A DNA stretch of 64,000 nucleotides from SAR92 bacterium BACL16 MAG-120619-bin48 (GCA_001438605.1 LIDE01000012.1:26001-90000); one strand, 5' to 3'; counted from the first letter of the stretch, positions 11,900 to 24,021 are shown. Program-made: numbers and translations. Notes: generated by a model not told the origin, from the letters alone.

Positions 11900-12475
11900 A
11901 TGCAAGAATTTGCCGTTATTCTGGTCAGCTCTATCTTGATCAATAACTACGTACTGGTTCAGTTTCTCGGACTGTGCCCCTTCATGGGCGTCTCGAACAA
12001 ACTGGAATCGGCCATTGGTATGGCCGCGGCAACGACGTTTGTCCTCACCTTGACCGCCATGGCCAGCTACATTGTGAATGCTCTGGTACTTGAGCCGTTG
12101 GGTCTGATCTACCTGCGCACCATTGCCTTTATTCTAGTGATCGCCGCGGTCGTGCAATTCACAAAAATGTTTATTGAAAAGACCAGCCCACTACTCTATC
12201 GCGTGTTAGGCGTCTTTTTACCGCTGATCACCACCAACTGTGCGGTACTCGGCGTAGCGCTGCAAAACACCTCGAAAGACCTTAACTTTGTGCAGTCATC
12301 CCTCTACGGATTCGGCGCCGGAGCCGGTTTTTCCCTAGTGCTTATTTTATTTTCCGCGATGCGCGAGCGTCTCGCCTCTGCTGATATTCCAGAGTCATTT
12401 AAGGGTGCCGCGATCGCCATGGTTACCGCTGGCCTAATGTCACTGGCCTTCATGGGATTTAGCGGACTCGTCTAG
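11900..12475 (+). CDS. rnfA: Rnf electron transport complex subunit A
   Basis: [36 protein letters not shown]. Start trimmed to 11900. Confidence 0.95.
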   Translation: MQEFAVILVSSILINNYVLVQFLGLCPFMGVSNKLESAIGMAAATTFVLTLTAMASYIVNALVLEPLGLIYLRTIAFILVIAAVVQFTKMFIEKTSPLLYRVLGVFLPLITTNCAVLGVALQNTSKDLNFVQSSLYGFGAGAGFSLVLILFSAMRERLASADIPESFKGAAIAMVTAGLMSLAFMGFSGLV

Positions 12476-13105
12476 ATGATTGAACTTATCGCGCAAAACC
12501 CCATTCTTGCTGCACTGATTGCCCTTGTTGGACTGGCGATCATTTTTGGCGCACTCCTTGGCTTTGCCGCTGAAAAATTTAAAGTAGAAGGCAACCCTAT
12601 TGTCGAGCAAATCGATGAACTGTTGCCGCAAACACAGTGCGGGCAATGTGGATTTCCCGGCTGCCGTCCCTATGCCGAATCCATCGCCAATGGCGATGCT
12701 ATTAACAAATGCCCTCCCGGCGGACAAGCGACAATCAACGCGATTGCCAGCCTGCTCGATGTACCCGCGCCAGAATTAGACGAAGAGCACGGCCAAGAGA
12801 GCCCAGTAAGAACTGTCGCCTATATTCGCGAAGATGAGTGCATCGGCTGCACAAAGTGCATTCAGGCCTGCCCTGTTGACGCTATTCTCGGCGCAGCAAA
12901 ACTTATGCACACCGTCATTGCAGACGAATGCACCGGTTGCGATCTCTGTGTTGAGCCCTGTCCAGTAGACTGTATTGATATGCTGCCAGTGGCTGAAACC
13001 CTGACCGACTGGAGCTGGTCAATCCCGAAGAAACCCGGCCAGTTAATTGCTACCGACACCCGCGGTGAGCTCAGCCATGCTCACACACAAGGGGGTGGCG
13101 CATGA
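12476..13105 (+). CDS. rnfB: Rnf complex subunit B, ferredoxin-like
   Basis: [14 protein letters not shown] plus two 4Fe-4S motifs ([24 protein letters not shown]). Confidence 0.95.
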   Translation: MIELIAQNPILAALIALVGLAIIFGALLGFAAEKFKVEGNPIVEQIDELLPQTQCGQCGFPGCRPYAESIANGDAINKCPPGGQATINAIASLLDVPAPELDEEHGQESPVRTVAYIREDECIGCTKCIQACPVDAILGAAKLMHTVIADECTGCDLCVEPCPVDCIDMLPVAETLTDWSWSIPKKPGQLIATDTRGELSHAHTQGGGA

Positions 13106-14835
13106 GTCAAACGTGGGTCACACCGGGTGGCGTACATCCGCCGGAAAATAAGCACCAGTCCCTAACACAGAGCATAGGCGTGCTGCCGCTGCCGGAAAAG
13201 TTGGTCGTTCCCCTCAACCAGCATATCGGTGCGCCAGCCATTCCCTGCGTCGAAGTGGGTCAAAAGGTATTAAAAGGCGAGGTGATCGCCAAGGCCGCCG
13301 GCACTGTCAGTATTCCAATGCATGCGCCGTCGTCTGGTGTTGTCAGTGCCATTGAACACCGCCCCATTGCCCATGCATCCGGCATGCTTGCGCCTTGCAT
13401 TGAAATTACTACAGACGGCGAAGACCGCTGGATCGCCCATGAAGGCGTCGACGATTACGAACATCTCGCGCCGCGAAAATTGCTCGAAATAATTGCCAAT
13501 GCCGGTATTTCAGGTATGGGTGGCGCGGGTTTCCCCTCCGCAGTGAAGCTCAATCCCGGGCGTCAACGGCCAATTCTTACCTTGATTGTCAATGCCACAG
13601 AGTGCGAGCCCTATATCACCGCCGACGATTCTGCTATTCGTGAGCGCGCCGCTGAAATTGTTGAAGGCATAAAAATTCTCAGTGCCATTCTCGATCACCC
13701 CGATAATATTTTTATCGGCATTGAAGACAATAAACCGGAAGCCATCGAAGCCCTTGCCCCCCACGTTGAGGGCACCGGTATTTCGGTTGTGTCATTTCCG
13801 ACCAAATACCCATCGGGTGGCGAAAAGCAGCTAATCTATATCCTCACCGGCAAGGAAATTCCGTCCGGCAAGCTGCCTGCTGATCTCGGCATGGTCTGTA
13901 TTAATATCGGAACAACCTACGCCATCAAACGGGCTGTGGTGAATGGTGAGCCGCTGATCTCCCGTGTGACAACGGTCACCGGTGATGCTGTCGGCGTTCA
14001 GCGCAACTATGAAACGTTAATCGGCACACCGGTCAGCCACCTGCTGGCCCACTCGGCATTCGATGAAAAAGCCTGCAGCCGAGTCATTATGGGTGGCCCA
14101 ATGATGGGCTTCACCCTGCCGTCTGCAGACGTGCCGATCGTTAAAACCACCAACTGCATTCTGGCCCCCAGCTATGCCGAGATCCCCGATGACGAGCCGG
14201 CGCAGCCCTGTATCCGCTGTGGCATGTGTGCAGAAGCCTGTCCCGTCTCCCTGCTGCCGCAACAGCTGTTCTGGTACTCCCAAGCACAAGACCACGAGCG
14301 CCTCGAAGCGCACAACCTCTTTGACTGCATCGAATGTGGTGCCTGCTCCTATGTGTGCCCAAGCAATATTCCACTGGTGCAATACTATCGCGCCAGCAAA
14401 AGTGAAATACGCAAGGCCCGCGCCGAGAAGGTAAAGTCAGATCACGCCCGCGAGCGCTTTGAATTCCACAAACTGCGCATGGAACAGGCCGAGCGGGAAA
14501 AAGAAGAAAAGCGCACAGCGCGCCGTGAGGCCGCTTTGCAGGCCAGTGCAGCGCCAAGCAACCCTTCAAGCTCTGTGCCAAGCTCATCGGCAGCCGACAT
14601 TATTGCCGCAGCACAGGCGCGAGCCGCTGCCAAGCAAGCAACGCCGGAGCAACAGCAAGCGCAGCTCGAACGCACCATCGCCGCGGCTGAACAGCGCTTA
14701 ATCGTCGCCGAGCAAAAACTCGCTGAAGCGATCGAAAAAGGCAGCGCCAATCAGTCCGTGCTGAGTGCAGCCGTAGAAAATACTCGCCAAAAATTAGAGC
14801 AAGCCAAGGCAAAGCTCGCGGAGCTGACAGCATAA
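13102..14835 (+). CDS. rnfC: Rnf complex subunit C
   Basis: [21 protein letters not shown] and [12 protein letters not shown]; Ala/Glu-rich C-terminus. Confidence 0.95.
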   Translation: MSQTWVTPGGVHPPENKHQSLTQSIGVLPLPEKLVVPLNQHIGAPAIPCVEVGQKVLKGEVIAKAAGTVSIPMHAPSSGVVSAIEHRPIAHASGMLAPCIEITTDGEDRWIAHEGVDDYEHLAPRKLLEIIANAGISGMGGAGFPSAVKLNPGRQRPILTLIVNATECEPYITADDSAIRERAAEIVEGIKILSAILDHPDNIFIGIEDNKPEAIEALAPHVEGTGISVVSFPTKYPSGGEKQLIYILTGKEIPSGKLPADLGMVCINIGTTYAIKRAVVNGEPLISRVTTVTGDAVGVQRNYETLIGTPVSHLLAHSAFDEKACSRVIMGGPMMGFTLPSADVPIVKTTNCILAPSYAEIPDDEPAQPCIRCGMCAEACPVSLLPQQLFWYSQAQDHERLEAHNLFDCIECGACSYVCPSNIPLVQYYRASKSEIRKARAEKVKSDHARERFEFHKLRMEQAEREKEEKRTARREAALQASAAPSNPSSSVPSSSAADIIAAAQARAAAKQATPEQQQAQLERTIAAAEQRLIVAEQKLAEAIEKGSANQSVLSAAVENTRQKLEQAKAKLAELTA

Positions 14836-15899
14836 TGGCATTCAAACAGGTCACCTCACCCCACGCCCACAGTGCACAAAAAACCAGCAATGTGATGCAA
14901 CTCGTTTTATTGGCCACCGTTCCAGGATTGGTCGCCTTAACGTGGCAGTTCGGCTGGGGCAGTATCATTAACGTGCTCCTCGCGTCCATTACCGCTGTCG
15001 TCTGCGAAGCGGCAATTGTGCATTTGCGCGGGCGCTCGGTGGCGTTTTATGTGTCGGACTACAGTGCCTTAGTGACCGCCGTTCTACTCGGCATTGCCCT
15101 GCCGCCACTAGCGCCTTGGTGGGTGATTGTGGTCGGCACGGTGTTTTCCATTGTGATTGCCAAACAGCTCTACGGTGGCCTCGGTTACAACCCGTTCAAC
15201 CCCGCCATGGTGGGCTATGTGGTTGTGCTGATTTCGTTTCCCATCCAGATGACAACCTGGGTCACGCCGCTGGCGCTTCTGCCCGAGGGCGTGAGCCATC
15301 CCGGATTAATAGAATCGCTGCACATTGTGTTTAGCGGCTACACCCCCGCAGATGGCGTAACCGGCGCCACTCCCCTCGACAGTTTTAAACACAGCAGCGG
15401 CCTGTTAGTCGACCAAATTTACCAGCGCGACCCGCTGTTTGCTCAGGGAATATGGGCTGGCGCAGGCTGGGAATGGGTCAACCTCGGCTTTTTACTCGGC
15501 GGCCTGCTATTGATCGCTAAGCGTATTTTTACCTGGCACGGCCCAGTCGGAATGCTCGGCGCCCTCGCGCTCATGTCCGCGCTTTTTTGGGATTCAGGCA
15601 GCTCCACAAGCCCTGGCTCACCCGTTATGCATCTCTTGAGCGGGGCGACAATGCTCGGAGCATTCTTTATTTTGACCGACCCAGTCTCCTCCGCCGTGAG
15701 TAATCGAGGACGATTGATTTATGGCATATTGATTGGTCTGTTAGTGTTTATTATTCGCGCATGGGGCAACTACCCAGACGCCGTTGCCTTCGCAGTCTTG
15801 CTGGCCAATTTTGCCGCACCGTTTATCGACAACTACACCCTGCCGCGCACCTACGGCCACACTGATCGACGTCGCGCCACCGAGAAGGAGGAAGGCTAA
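14835..15899 (+). CDS. rnfD: Rnf complex subunit D
   Basis: Multi-TM; DGVTGATPL flavinylation-like motif; position in rnf operon. Confidence 0.95.
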   Translation: MAFKQVTSPHAHSAQKTSNVMQLVLLATVPGLVALTWQFGWGSIINVLLASITAVVCEAAIVHLRGRSVAFYVSDYSALVTAVLLGIALPPLAPWWVIVVGTVFSIVIAKQLYGGLGYNPFNPAMVGYVVVLISFPIQMTTWVTPLALLPEGVSHPGLIESLHIVFSGYTPADGVTGATPLDSFKHSSGLLVDQIYQRDPLFAQGIWAGAGWEWVNLGFLLGGLLLIAKRIFTWHGPVGMLGALALMSALFWDSGSSTSPGSPVMHLLSGATMLGAFFILTDPVSSAVSNRGRLIYGILIGLLVFIIRAWGNYPDAVAFAVLLANFAAPFIDNYTLPRTYGHTDRRRATEKEEG

Positions 15900-16561
15900 T
15901 GATTTTAAAATCAATGCGATTCAATAGCATCGCCCTCGCTATCTTCGCCCTGGTAACGGCACTGGTCTTGGCGGGTACCAACGAACTGACCCGTGAGCGT
16001 ATTGCCGACGCAGAACGCCAGGCGGCGCAGCGCGCACTGCTGGAAATTATTCCTCTGGAGCGCCACAACAACGATCTTTTAATGGATGTGCAGCCAGTTC
16101 CAGAACAGTATTGGGCGCTACTGGGATTAAAGAAAGGCGGCAATATCCATATTGCTCGAGACAACGGCCAACCCGTCGCAGCGATTATTCCCACCGTCAC
16201 GGGCGATGGCTACAGCGGTGACATTTCAATGATTATCGGGATTAATTTCGACGGTACAATTGCAGGTGTGCGCGTGGTCGATCACCATGAAACACCGGGA
16301 CTTGGCGACAAAGTTGATCTGAAAAAAAGCGATTGGATCCTCAGCTTTAATGGTAAGTCTTTGACCAATCCCACTGCGGATCGATGGAAAGTGCGTAAAG
16401 AAGGCGGTGATTTCGATCAGTTTACAGGAGCCACTATCACTCCTCGCGCCGTGATCTCCCAGCTCGTAAATGCGCTAGAATACTTTAATCGCGACAGTGA
16501 ACGTTTATTGCAAGTGAGCGCAGAACACTTGGCACAGGAACAACAAAAGGCAAGCCAATGA
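15899..16561 (+). CDS. rnfG: Rnf complex subunit G, FMN-binding
   Basis: [12 protein letters not shown] and [11 protein letters not shown] flavinylation-like motif. Confidence 0.94.
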   Translation: MILKSMRFNSIALAIFALVTALVLAGTNELTRERIADAERQAAQRALLEIIPLERHNNDLLMDVQPVPEQYWALLGLKKGGNIHIARDNGQPVAAIIPTVTGDGYSGDISMIIGINFDGTIAGVRVVDHHETPGLGDKVDLKKSDWILSFNGKSLTNPTADRWKVRKEGGDFDQFTGATITPRAVISQLVNALEYFNRDSERLLQVSAEHLAQEQQKASQ

Positions 16562-17271
16562 GCGACGTCAGTATTTCCCAAGTCACTAAAAATGGACTTT
16601 GGACAAACAACCCCGCCCTAGTTCAACTGCTCGGACTCTGCCCACTACTGGCTGTCACCGGCACTGTGGTCAATGCCCTCGGGCTAGGCATTGCTACGAT
16701 GATGGTGCTGATCGGCTCCAACAGCATCGTTTCACTGATTCGTCATCATGTCAGCGACGCCGTGCGACTGCCCGCCTTTGTCATCATTATCGCCGCATTT
16801 GTTACCTGCGCCGAACTGTTAATGAAAGCCTACACCTACGATCTCTTCCAAATTCTCGGCATCTTTATTCCACTTATCGTTACCAACTGTGCCATCCTTG
16901 GACGAGCGGAAGCCTTTGCCAGCAGGCAACCACTGGGTTACGCCGCGCTGGATGGCTTTATGATGGGGCTGGGCTTCTTGTTAGTCCTAGTGTTATTGGG
17001 CGCAATTCGCGAACTGTTCGGCCAAGGCACCCTGTTCGATAGCATGCATTTACTGTTTGGCCCTGTCGCAAAAGACTGGACACTGCGACCATTCGGCGAA
17101 AACTACAGTTTCTTGGTCGCCGTGTTGCCGCCGGGGGCATTTATTGTCACCGGACTGTTAATCGCCGGAAAAAACAGCATCGACGCAGCGTTCAAGCGCC
17201 GTGCCGACAGACACAAGCATCGTCCCGTGAAGGGCGCAAAACGGATTAGAACGACAGGCAATATTGCCTGA
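16558..17271 (+). CDS. rnfE: Rnf complex subunit E
   Basis: [27 protein letters not shown] overlap with rnfG. Confidence 0.95.
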   Translation: MSDVSISQVTKNGLWTNNPALVQLLGLCPLLAVTGTVVNALGLGIATMMVLIGSNSIVSLIRHHVSDAVRLPAFVIIIAAFVTCAELLMKAYTYDLFQILGIFIPLIVTNCAILGRAEAFASRQPLGYAALDGFMMGLGFLLVLVLLGAIRELFGQGTLFDSMHLLFGPVAKDWTLRPFGENYSFLVAVLPPGAFIVTGLLIAGKNSIDAAFKRRADRHKHRPVKGAKRIRTTGNIA

Positions 17272-17300
17272 CAGTTAGACCACAAAGGACGTTGGTAGCA

Positions 17301-19031
17301 ATGAATAAAACAGGCGCATGGTTGGTGCGATATGCGTTAGAGCAGCTCGGCATCAACCACACCTTTGGCATTCCGGGTGTACAGAATGCTGAAATTTACG
17401 ATCAACTCAGCCAATCCGACAGCATTACGCCGCACCTCGTCAATCATGAGATGAGCGCGGCTTTTATGGCGGATGCTGTCAGTCGCACCCACGCCGGTAG
17501 CATAGGCGCCATGGTGATTGTCTCTGGCTCCAGCGTTACCCACAGCGCCAGCGGCATTGGCGAAGCACTGCTGGCTGGGGTGCCCATGTTAATTATTGCC
17601 GGAAGTGGTCACCGCGATCAGGTACCGCAAATTGACCAAGAACAGATCGTCAAAGCGCTGACCAAAGCCTACTTTAAAATTGACGCGCACAAACAGATTG
17701 TCGAGACACTCTTCCACGCCTACAGCATAGCGACCGGTGACAGCCCAGGACCGGTGTTTGTTGAAATACCACTGCATATTCAGCTGCTCAGCGCAGATGT
17801 TGACGACCCCCTGCCCAGCCATCCAGCGGCCCCCAAAAACCCTGAACTCATCGTCAGCGACGCCGACATCACCGCCGCCGCAACGCAGTTATTGCAGGCA
17901 AAAAATCCAGGCATACTCGTCGGTTGGGGTGCAGTTGACGCCCATGCAGAGCTGATTGCCGTCGCTGAACATATCGCCGCGCCTGTTTGCACCACCCTCT
18001 CGGGCATCAGCAGTTTCCCAGCGTCACACCCCCTGCATGCAGGCATGTTGTTTGGCCCAGCCGCCGTTCCAAGCGCCGAGAACGCCTTCAATGACTGCGA
18101 CTGTCTCATCGCCATTGGCACCGACTTCAGCAATATTGATACCGCCAGCGGCAGCGCCGAGCCACCGGAGATGCTGATTCATATTGACCGCAACGAGCAG
18201 ACATTTAACCAGCGATACGACGCTAAAATCACCCTCTGCGGCAGCCCCAAAGAGGTGCTTACAGCACTGCTCTACAAACTGCAAGAGCAGATGCATTCAC
18301 CGCGCGACGCTGGCGAAATAGTGGCCGCGATCAAGCGCGACAAACTGGCACTGAAAAATGACTGGTACAACCACAACAGCAAGGGCCGAGTGAATCCTGC
18401 GGTATTCTTTGATCATCTCCGCGACTGCCTAAAAGACGACGCCATTATTGTTACCGACGATGGCAACCATACCTTTTTGGCCGCCGAGCTTATGCCAATC
18501 AATCATCCGCGCGGCTTTATTTCACCCTCAAAATTTAATGCGATGGGCTACTGTATACCGGCCGTAAACGCCGCTAAATTGGTTAATCCCGAGAAACAGG
18601 TGGTGGGTATTGTCGGCGACGGCGCCATGTTGATGACGGGCATGGAGGCACTGACGGGTGTGCGCAACAACCTTGGCACCATATACTGTATTTTTAACGA
18701 TGGGCAGCTCTCGCGCATCACCCAAAGCCAACAGGTCAACGACCGTCAGCGCAAGTACACGAAAGTTGGCAATGTCAATTGGGGTGCTTTTGCGGACGCC
18801 ATCGACTGCGGCTACATTCCCATCACCAACAATAACGATGTCGCGACAGGCCTGCGCCACGCGCTCGAAACTGCCGCGCAGGGGCAACCCGTATTTGTCG
18901 ATATCGCTATCGATTATTCGCGGCGCAGCAATTACGCCCTGGGTGTGGTGAAGGCAAATTTGGCCAAGTTTTCAGGACGGGACAAACTGCGCATCGTCAG
19001 CCGGGCCATCGTGCGCAAGTTTATCGGCTGA
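17301..19031 (+). CDS. Thiamine pyrophosphate-dependent enzyme, acetolactate synthase-like family, substrate unknown
   Basis: HTFGIPGVQNAEIYD, catalytic-Glu context VNHEMSAAFMADA, GDGAMLMTGMEALTGVRNNLGTIYCIFND TPP-binding region. Confidence 0.85.
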   Translation: MNKTGAWLVRYALEQLGINHTFGIPGVQNAEIYDQLSQSDSITPHLVNHEMSAAFMADAVSRTHAGSIGAMVIVSGSSVTHSASGIGEALLAGVPMLIIAGSGHRDQVPQIDQEQIVKALTKAYFKIDAHKQIVETLFHAYSIATGDSPGPVFVEIPLHIQLLSADVDDPLPSHPAAPKNPELIVSDADITAAATQLLQAKNPGILVGWGAVDAHAELIAVAEHIAAPVCTTLSGISSFPASHPLHAGMLFGPAAVPSAENAFNDCDCLIAIGTDFSNIDTASGSAEPPEMLIHIDRNEQTFNQRYDAKITLCGSPKEVLTALLYKLQEQMHSPRDAGEIVAAIKRDKLALKNDWYNHNSKGRVNPAVFFDHLRDCLKDDAIIVTDDGNHTFLAAELMPINHPRGFISPSKFNAMGYCIPAVNAAKLVNPEKQVVGIVGDGAMLMTGMEALTGVRNNLGTIYCIFNDGQLSRITQSQQVNDRQRKYTKVGNVNWGAFADAIDCGYIPITNNNDVATGLRHALETAAQGQPVFVDIAIDYSRRSNYALGVVKANLAKFSGRDKLRIVSRAIVRKFIG

Positions 19032-19037
19032 CGACAC

Positions 19038-19490
19038 TCAGTAATTATCGAGATCTTTGTCGAACAACATATCGATATTGCGAAACGCTTTAAACTCTAA
19101 ATGATTGCCGCTGGGGTCGCTCACAAACAGCGTGGCCTGCTCGCCTTTGCGGCCTTCAAAGCGAATATAGGGGGCAATCACAAAACGCATCTCCAGCGCT
19201 TCAAGCCGCGACACCAACTGCTCGTACTTGTCCCAGTCCAAAATAACGCCAAAGTGTGATGCCGGCACTGCATGGCCGTCCACTGCATTGGTCGCCGCAG
19301 ACGGATGGTCTTCTGGCGCGACCAGATGGGCCACCAACTGATGTCCAAAAAAATCAAAATCGATCCAGCGATCAGACTCCCGACCTGTGCCACACCCTAA
19401 CGTACCGCCGTAAAAAGCGCGGGCTGCCTCAAGATCAGTCACCGGAAACGCAAGGTGAAAACGTGGATAGTCTGCCGAGAGAGTGGTCAT
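19038..19490 (-). CDS. VOC (glyoxalase/dioxygenase-like) family protein
   Basis: FHLAFPVTDLEAARAFYGGTLGC; FVSDPSGNHLEFKAF. Confidence 0.85.
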   Translation of the reverse strand: MTTLSADYPRFHLAFPVTDLEAARAFYGGTLGCGTGRESDRWIDFDFFGHQLVAHLVAPEDHPSAATNAVDGHAVPASHFGVILDWDKYEQLVSRLEALEMRFVIAPYIRFEGRKGEQATLFVSDPSGNHLEFKAFRNIDMLFDKDLDNY

Positions 19491-19577
19491 TTTTTTTATC
19501 TACCTAAAGGTTGCGGAAGCTCGAGCTGTCAGCTCAGTTATAAAAATTTATAGAGAAAGTCTGTTTTGTTGAAGCCT

Positions 19578-20540
19578 TCACCACGGCAGCGCATCCAGAT
19601 CAACATTGCCGCCACTCAGAATAATGGCCACGCGCTTGCCATAAAAAAGCTCAGGATTTTCCATTATAGCGGCGAGACATACCGCGGAAGACGGTTCAAC
19701 AATAATTTTTAAACGCATCCAAATCAGGCGCATCGCCTTCACAATGCTCTCTTCAGAGGCGAGTAATATATCGTCAACCTGCTGGTACATAATGTCAAAG
19801 TTGCGCACCCCAACCGTTGACCGCAAACCGTCAGCGATAGTCTTTGGCGTTTGCTCCGCGACCCGAACGCCGCTTTTAAAACCCTGCCACGCATCACTGG
19901 CGCCAGCGGGTTCTGCTCCAATCACCTGAATGGTCTTGCCTGTCTTGTCCGCCCAAGCTTTTGTAGCGATAGCCGTGCCAGACAGTAGTCCGCCGCCGCC
20001 CACCGGCGCCATAATAATGTCCGGCAGTGCATCGGTCTGACATTGGCGCAACAGTTCCAGCGCAGCCGTGCCTTGGCCTGCAATAATTTGATCGTTGTCA
20101 TAGGGATGAACCAGCAGGCAACCGCGAGCCTCCATCTGCTCGGCAACGGTCCCTTCGCGGGCTTCCATCGTTGGAAGGCACTCAATAACAGTTGCCCCAT
20201 AGCCTGCTACGGCAGCTTTTTTTACGATGGGCGCATTGCTCGGCATCACCACCGTACACTCAGTACCGCGCAGTGCAGCAGCCCATGCCAGAGCTGCACC
20301 GTGATTTCCAGAGGAGTGAGTGATTACTCCCCTTTTAAGATCTGCGGCATCCATGGAGTAAAGCGCATTGCAACCACCGCGGGCCTTAAAGGCGCCCACT
20401 TTCTGCAAATTTTCAGCTTTAAAGGAAAGTTCGCAGCCAAACAATTTGTTGACCTGCTCGCTACTCATAACGGGCGTTTCGTGAATGTGCGGTTTAATCC
20501 GCTGGTGAGCTTGTTCGATATCGCGAAACGTTACGGGCAT
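19578..20540 (-). CDS. PLP-dependent serine/threonine dehydratase-like enzyme
   Basis: SFKAENLQKVGAFKARGGCNAL, HSSGNHGAALAWAA, MAPVGGGGLLSG. Likely start MPVTFRDIEQAHQRI at 20540. Confidence 0.87.
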   Translation of the reverse strand: MPVTFRDIEQAHQRIKPHIHETPVMSSEQVNKLFGCELSFKAENLQKVGAFKARGGCNALYSMDAADLKRGVITHSSGNHGAALAWAAALRGTECTVVMPSNAPIVKKAAVAGYGATVIECLPTMEAREGTVAEQMEARGCLLVHPYDNDQIIAGQGTAALELLRQCQTDALPDIIMAPVGGGGLLSGTAIATKAWADKTGKTIQVIGAEPAGASDAWQGFKSGVRVAEQTPKTIADGLRSTVGVRNFDIMYQQVDDILLASEESIVKAMRLIWMRLKIIVEPSSAVCLAAIMENPELFYGKRVAIILSGGNVDLDALPW

Positions 20541-20805
20541 GGAATACTCTGTTTTAGTCTGTTTTAAGTGTCGAGACATCCCAGTCTTGAGGGTAAAGCT
20601 AACTCCGGCGCCAAGCTTAAACCAGTTGCGACGTTTTAACTATTCGCCTGTCAAAAAACGATTCAACCGAGCCCGTAAATGTCAGTGTTAAACTTTTTCC
20701 GATTAGCCTCACTTGCCCTATACTGGTGCTGGTATTTTTAGTGGCTAAAGTGCGGCGGCTAGAGTGCGTACGCGCAGGAAACCTTTTTATCCATAAGGAA
20801 TTCTC

Positions 20806-21768
20806 ATGATCAAAGTCTGTCTCTACAGCGCTTCAACGTTTATTCAAGGCGGCGCCGAAGTGATCGCCCTGCCACGGGAAAAAGGCGCAGTGTTGTGGAT
20901 TGATATCCACAATGAGTCCAATGAGTCCGAGCAGCTAATCTTTGACCAGTTTGGCTGCCACCCGCTGACCATTCAGGACGCCAGACGGCGACGTCACCCG
21001 CCAAAAACCGAGCACTTCACCGACCAATCCTTTGTCTTGTTGCGCGAGTTGACCTCTGTCACCGGTAGCCTCGGGTTTCAAACACTGCAAATGTCCTGCT
21101 TTATTGGTGATGATTTTTTAATCACGCGGCACGACAAACCCTCAAAAGCCATCGATAGCTGGTGGGACAACGCCGAACTAGAAAAGACCGTCAAGCGCGG
21201 CCCCATGGTGTTGTTTGCCTCGATCACCAACAATATGGGCCTCGACTACCTCGATTTACTGTTGAATTTTGAACCGGCCCTGACCACTTACGAAGACACA
21301 CTGCTAACGTCACCAAGCGACAAATTACTGCGCGACCTAATCACCTGTAAAACATGGCTGCGCAAGCTTAAAAGACTGCATAGCTATCATGATCGCGTCT
21401 ATTCGCAACTGTTGGCGCACCTAAAACAAGAGCACGAATCAGATACCGACGCGATCCATTCCGTGACCGACGTCTATGAAAAATTTGAGCGGCTCAACAG
21501 CCTATCAACACTCTATTACGATTTAGCTGGCGACCTTATCGACGGCCACATTTCTTTGACATCCCACAAACTCAACGAAACCATGCGTGTGCTCACCGTT
21601 GTGACCGCCATTTTCGTGCCGTTGGGCTTTCTCGCGGGCCTGTACGGCATGAATTTCGACAATATGCCGGAATTACATCACCACAACGGTTACTATATTT
21701 TGGTCGGCGTAATGTGCGCCATTGCTCTTGGCTTAGTAGCACTGTTTAAGAGGAACAAATGGCTATGA
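20806..21768 (+). CDS. corA: CorA-family divalent cation transporter
   Basis: C-terminal LAGLYGMNFDNMPE contains the GMN signature followed by a TM helix. Confidence 0.9.
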   Translation: MIKVCLYSASTFIQGGAEVIALPREKGAVLWIDIHNESNESEQLIFDQFGCHPLTIQDARRRRHPPKTEHFTDQSFVLLRELTSVTGSLGFQTLQMSCFIGDDFLITRHDKPSKAIDSWWDNAELEKTVKRGPMVLFASITNNMGLDYLDLLLNFEPALTTYEDTLLTSPSDKLLRDLITCKTWLRKLKRLHSYHDRVYSQLLAHLKQEHESDTDAIHSVTDVYEKFERLNSLSTLYYDLAGDLIDGHISLTSHKLNETMRVLTVVTAIFVPLGFLAGLYGMNFDNMPELHHHNGYYILVGVMCAIALGLVALFKRNKWL

Positions 21769-22607
21769 TGGAAAATCTGCAAAATTGGCTGGCAATGCCG
21801 CTGTTTAGTGTTGGTAGCTACAGCCTCGAAACCATTGAAATTATTTCAGCCATGGCTTATTTCATCGGGGCCATGATCGTCTATCGTCTTATAGTGCGCG
21901 CATCTACTGCTGCCTCCAAACGCAGTCGAGCGAATGAAAAAGACCTTTATATCGTGCACCGCGTACTCAAATACGTCATCTACGGCATTGGTATATTGTT
22001 GGCGCTGTCCTCGCTGGGGGTTAGTTTTGACCGCTTGCTGATTGTTGCCGGCGCGCTGGGTGTGGGTATCGGCTTCGGCTTGCAATCTATCGTCAATAAC
22101 TTTGTCTGCGGCATTATTATTTTATTTGAGAAGTCTCTGCGCGTGGGTGATTTTGTCGAGCTGCCCAATGGTCTGCTCGGCGAAGTGAGGGAAATCAATA
22201 TCCGCAGCACCCTACTGCGCACTGTCGATAACGCCGATATTCTTGTGCCAAATTCCGATTTCATTAATAACCAGGTGAACAACTGGACTCTGAATGACGA
22301 CGTGCGACGCTTTTCGATTCGTTTCAGCGTGGCCTATGGCAGCGATATTGCGCTAGTGCGAAAAGCCGTGCTAAAAGCCGCTGAAAATGTGCCCTTAACA
22401 CTGCACCGCGACAATATTATGCCCGATGTGATGCTGACCGAGCTGGCCTCGTCAGGCGTAGATTTTATTCTCTCAGTGTGGGTTGAGGGCGAGTGGGTTA
22501 AACGACCTGGGCTGGTAAAGTCTCACTACCTAACCGCCATCTACAACAGCCTGCGAGAACACGGTCTGGAGATTCCATTCCCGCAGGTCGATGTGCACAT
22601 GCGTTAG
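21759..22607 (+). CDS. MscS-family mechanosensitive ion channel protein
   Basis: GVGIGFGLQSIVNNFVCGIIILFEKSLRVGDFVEL is diagnostic; overlaps the corA 3' end. Confidence 0.9.
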   Translation: MAMMENLQNWLAMPLFSVGSYSLETIEIISAMAYFIGAMIVYRLIVRASTAASKRSRANEKDLYIVHRVLKYVIYGIGILLALSSLGVSFDRLLIVAGALGVGIGFGLQSIVNNFVCGIIILFEKSLRVGDFVELPNGLLGEVREINIRSTLLRTVDNADILVPNSDFINNQVNNWTLNDDVRRFSIRFSVAYGSDIALVRKAVLKAAENVPLTLHRDNIMPDVMLTELASSGVDFILSVWVEGEWVKRPGLVKSHYLTAIYNSLREHGLEIPFPQVDVHMR

Positions 22608-22675
22608 CCGTCTACAAACACGGGCGCCGCCAGATATTCCCAAAGAATCACTGAGGCGCCCACTACGACAGAAAA

Positions 22676-23893
22676 TTACTTAAGCTCACGGCCGCGGTTA
22701 GCAGCAATGCGCAAACGCAGCGCGTTTAACTTAATAAAGCCTTCCGCATCCGCTTGGTTGTAGGCACCAGCATCGTCGTCAAAAGTCGCAATCTTGCCAT
22801 CAAACAAACTGTCAGCAGAGCGACGACCGACCACGGTAACATTGCCTTTGTAGAGTTTAAGTCGCACATCACCATTCACAGACTCTTGGCTCTTATCGAT
22901 AGCGGTTTGCAACATCAACCGCTCGGGTGACCACCAGTAACCGTTGTAAATCAGGTTCGCGTAGCGCGGCATCAACTCATCTTTCAAGTGCGCCACTTCG
23001 CGATCCAAACAGATAGACTCAATCGCCCGGTGAGCGCGCATCATTACCGTGCCCGCAGGCGTTTCGTAACATCCGCGCGACTTCATACCCACATAGCGGT
23101 TTTCAACAATATCCAAACGACCAATACCGTTCGCACCTGCCACCTTATTCAAATGCTCGATCACCGTGGCCGGCGACATCGCCTGACCATCAATCGCAAC
23201 GATATCACCCTTCTCGTAGGTCACTTCAATATAGGTTGCCACATCAGGTGCCGTCAGCGGGTCAACCGTCCAGCGCCACATTTCGTCTTCAGCTTCCGAC
23301 CAAGGGTCCTCCAAATTGCCACCCTCGTAAGAGATATGCAGCAAATTGGCATCCATTGAGAACGGCGATTTTTTACCGCGCTTCATTTCAACAGGAATAT
23401 TGTGTGTCTCGCAGTACTCCATCAGCTTGTCGCGGGAATTAAGATCCCACTCACGCCACGGCGCAATCACTTTAATGCCCGGCTTCAACGCGTAGGCACC
23501 CAACTCGAAACGCACCTGGTCGTTGCCCTTGCCCGTCGCACCATGAGAGATTGCATCAGCACCCGTTTCATTGGCAATTTCAATCAAGCGCTTAGCGATA
23601 AGCGGGCGCGCAATCGACGTGCCCAGCAGATACTCACCTTCATAGATTGTGTTGGCACGAAACATCGGGAAAACGTAGTCCCGCGCAAACTCTTCGCGCA
23701 GATCATCGATATAAATTTCTTTCACGCCTAAAGCCTGTGCTTTAAGCCGCGCAGGTTCAACTTCCTCACCCTGACCGATATCAGCCGTAAAGGTAACCAC
23801 TTCGCATTGATATTCCTCTTGCAGCCATTTCACAATGACCGAGGTATCCAAACCGCCTGAATAGGCTAAGACTACTTTGTTAATATTTGACAC
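22676..23893 (-). CDS. argG: Argininosuccinate synthase
   Basis: [27 protein letters not shown] start at 23893 favoured; ORF extends to 23920. Confidence 0.96.
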   Translation of the reverse strand: MSNINKVVLAYSGGLDTSVIVKWLQEEYQCEVVTFTADIGQGEEVEPARLKAQALGVKEIYIDDLREEFARDYVFPMFRANTIYEGEYLLGTSIARPLIAKRLIEIANETGADAISHGATGKGNDQVRFELGAYALKPGIKVIAPWREWDLNSRDKLMEYCETHNIPVEMKRGKKSPFSMDANLLHISYEGGNLEDPWSEAEDEMWRWTVDPLTAPDVATYIEVTYEKGDIVAIDGQAMSPATVIEHLNKVAGANGIGRLDIVENRYVGMKSRGCYETPAGTVMMRAHRAIESICLDREVAHLKDELMPRYANLIYNGYWWSPERLMLQTAIDKSQESVNGDVRLKLYKGNVTVVGRRSADSLFDGKIATFDDDAGAYNQADAEGFIKLNALRLRIAANRGRELK

Positions 23894-24021
23894 GTTGCTA
23901 TTACCTTCACTGGTTAACAAGAGGGCGGGATTTTACCCCAAGCAGCGTGGGGATTCATAGTTTAACGAAAAACCGGCCGAGTAAATCCGCACCCAACCAT
24001 CAACAGCGGCTAAACCCAGCG

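Noticed and set aside
14141-14587. 148-aa minus-strand ORF overlapping rnfC
   Set aside because: Antisense to a clearly functional rnfC segment with 4Fe-4S motifs; no recognisable domain.
22622-22661. Terminator between mscS and argG
   Set aside because: GGGCGCC/GGCGCCC can pair, but the loop is about 26 nt and there is no T tract.
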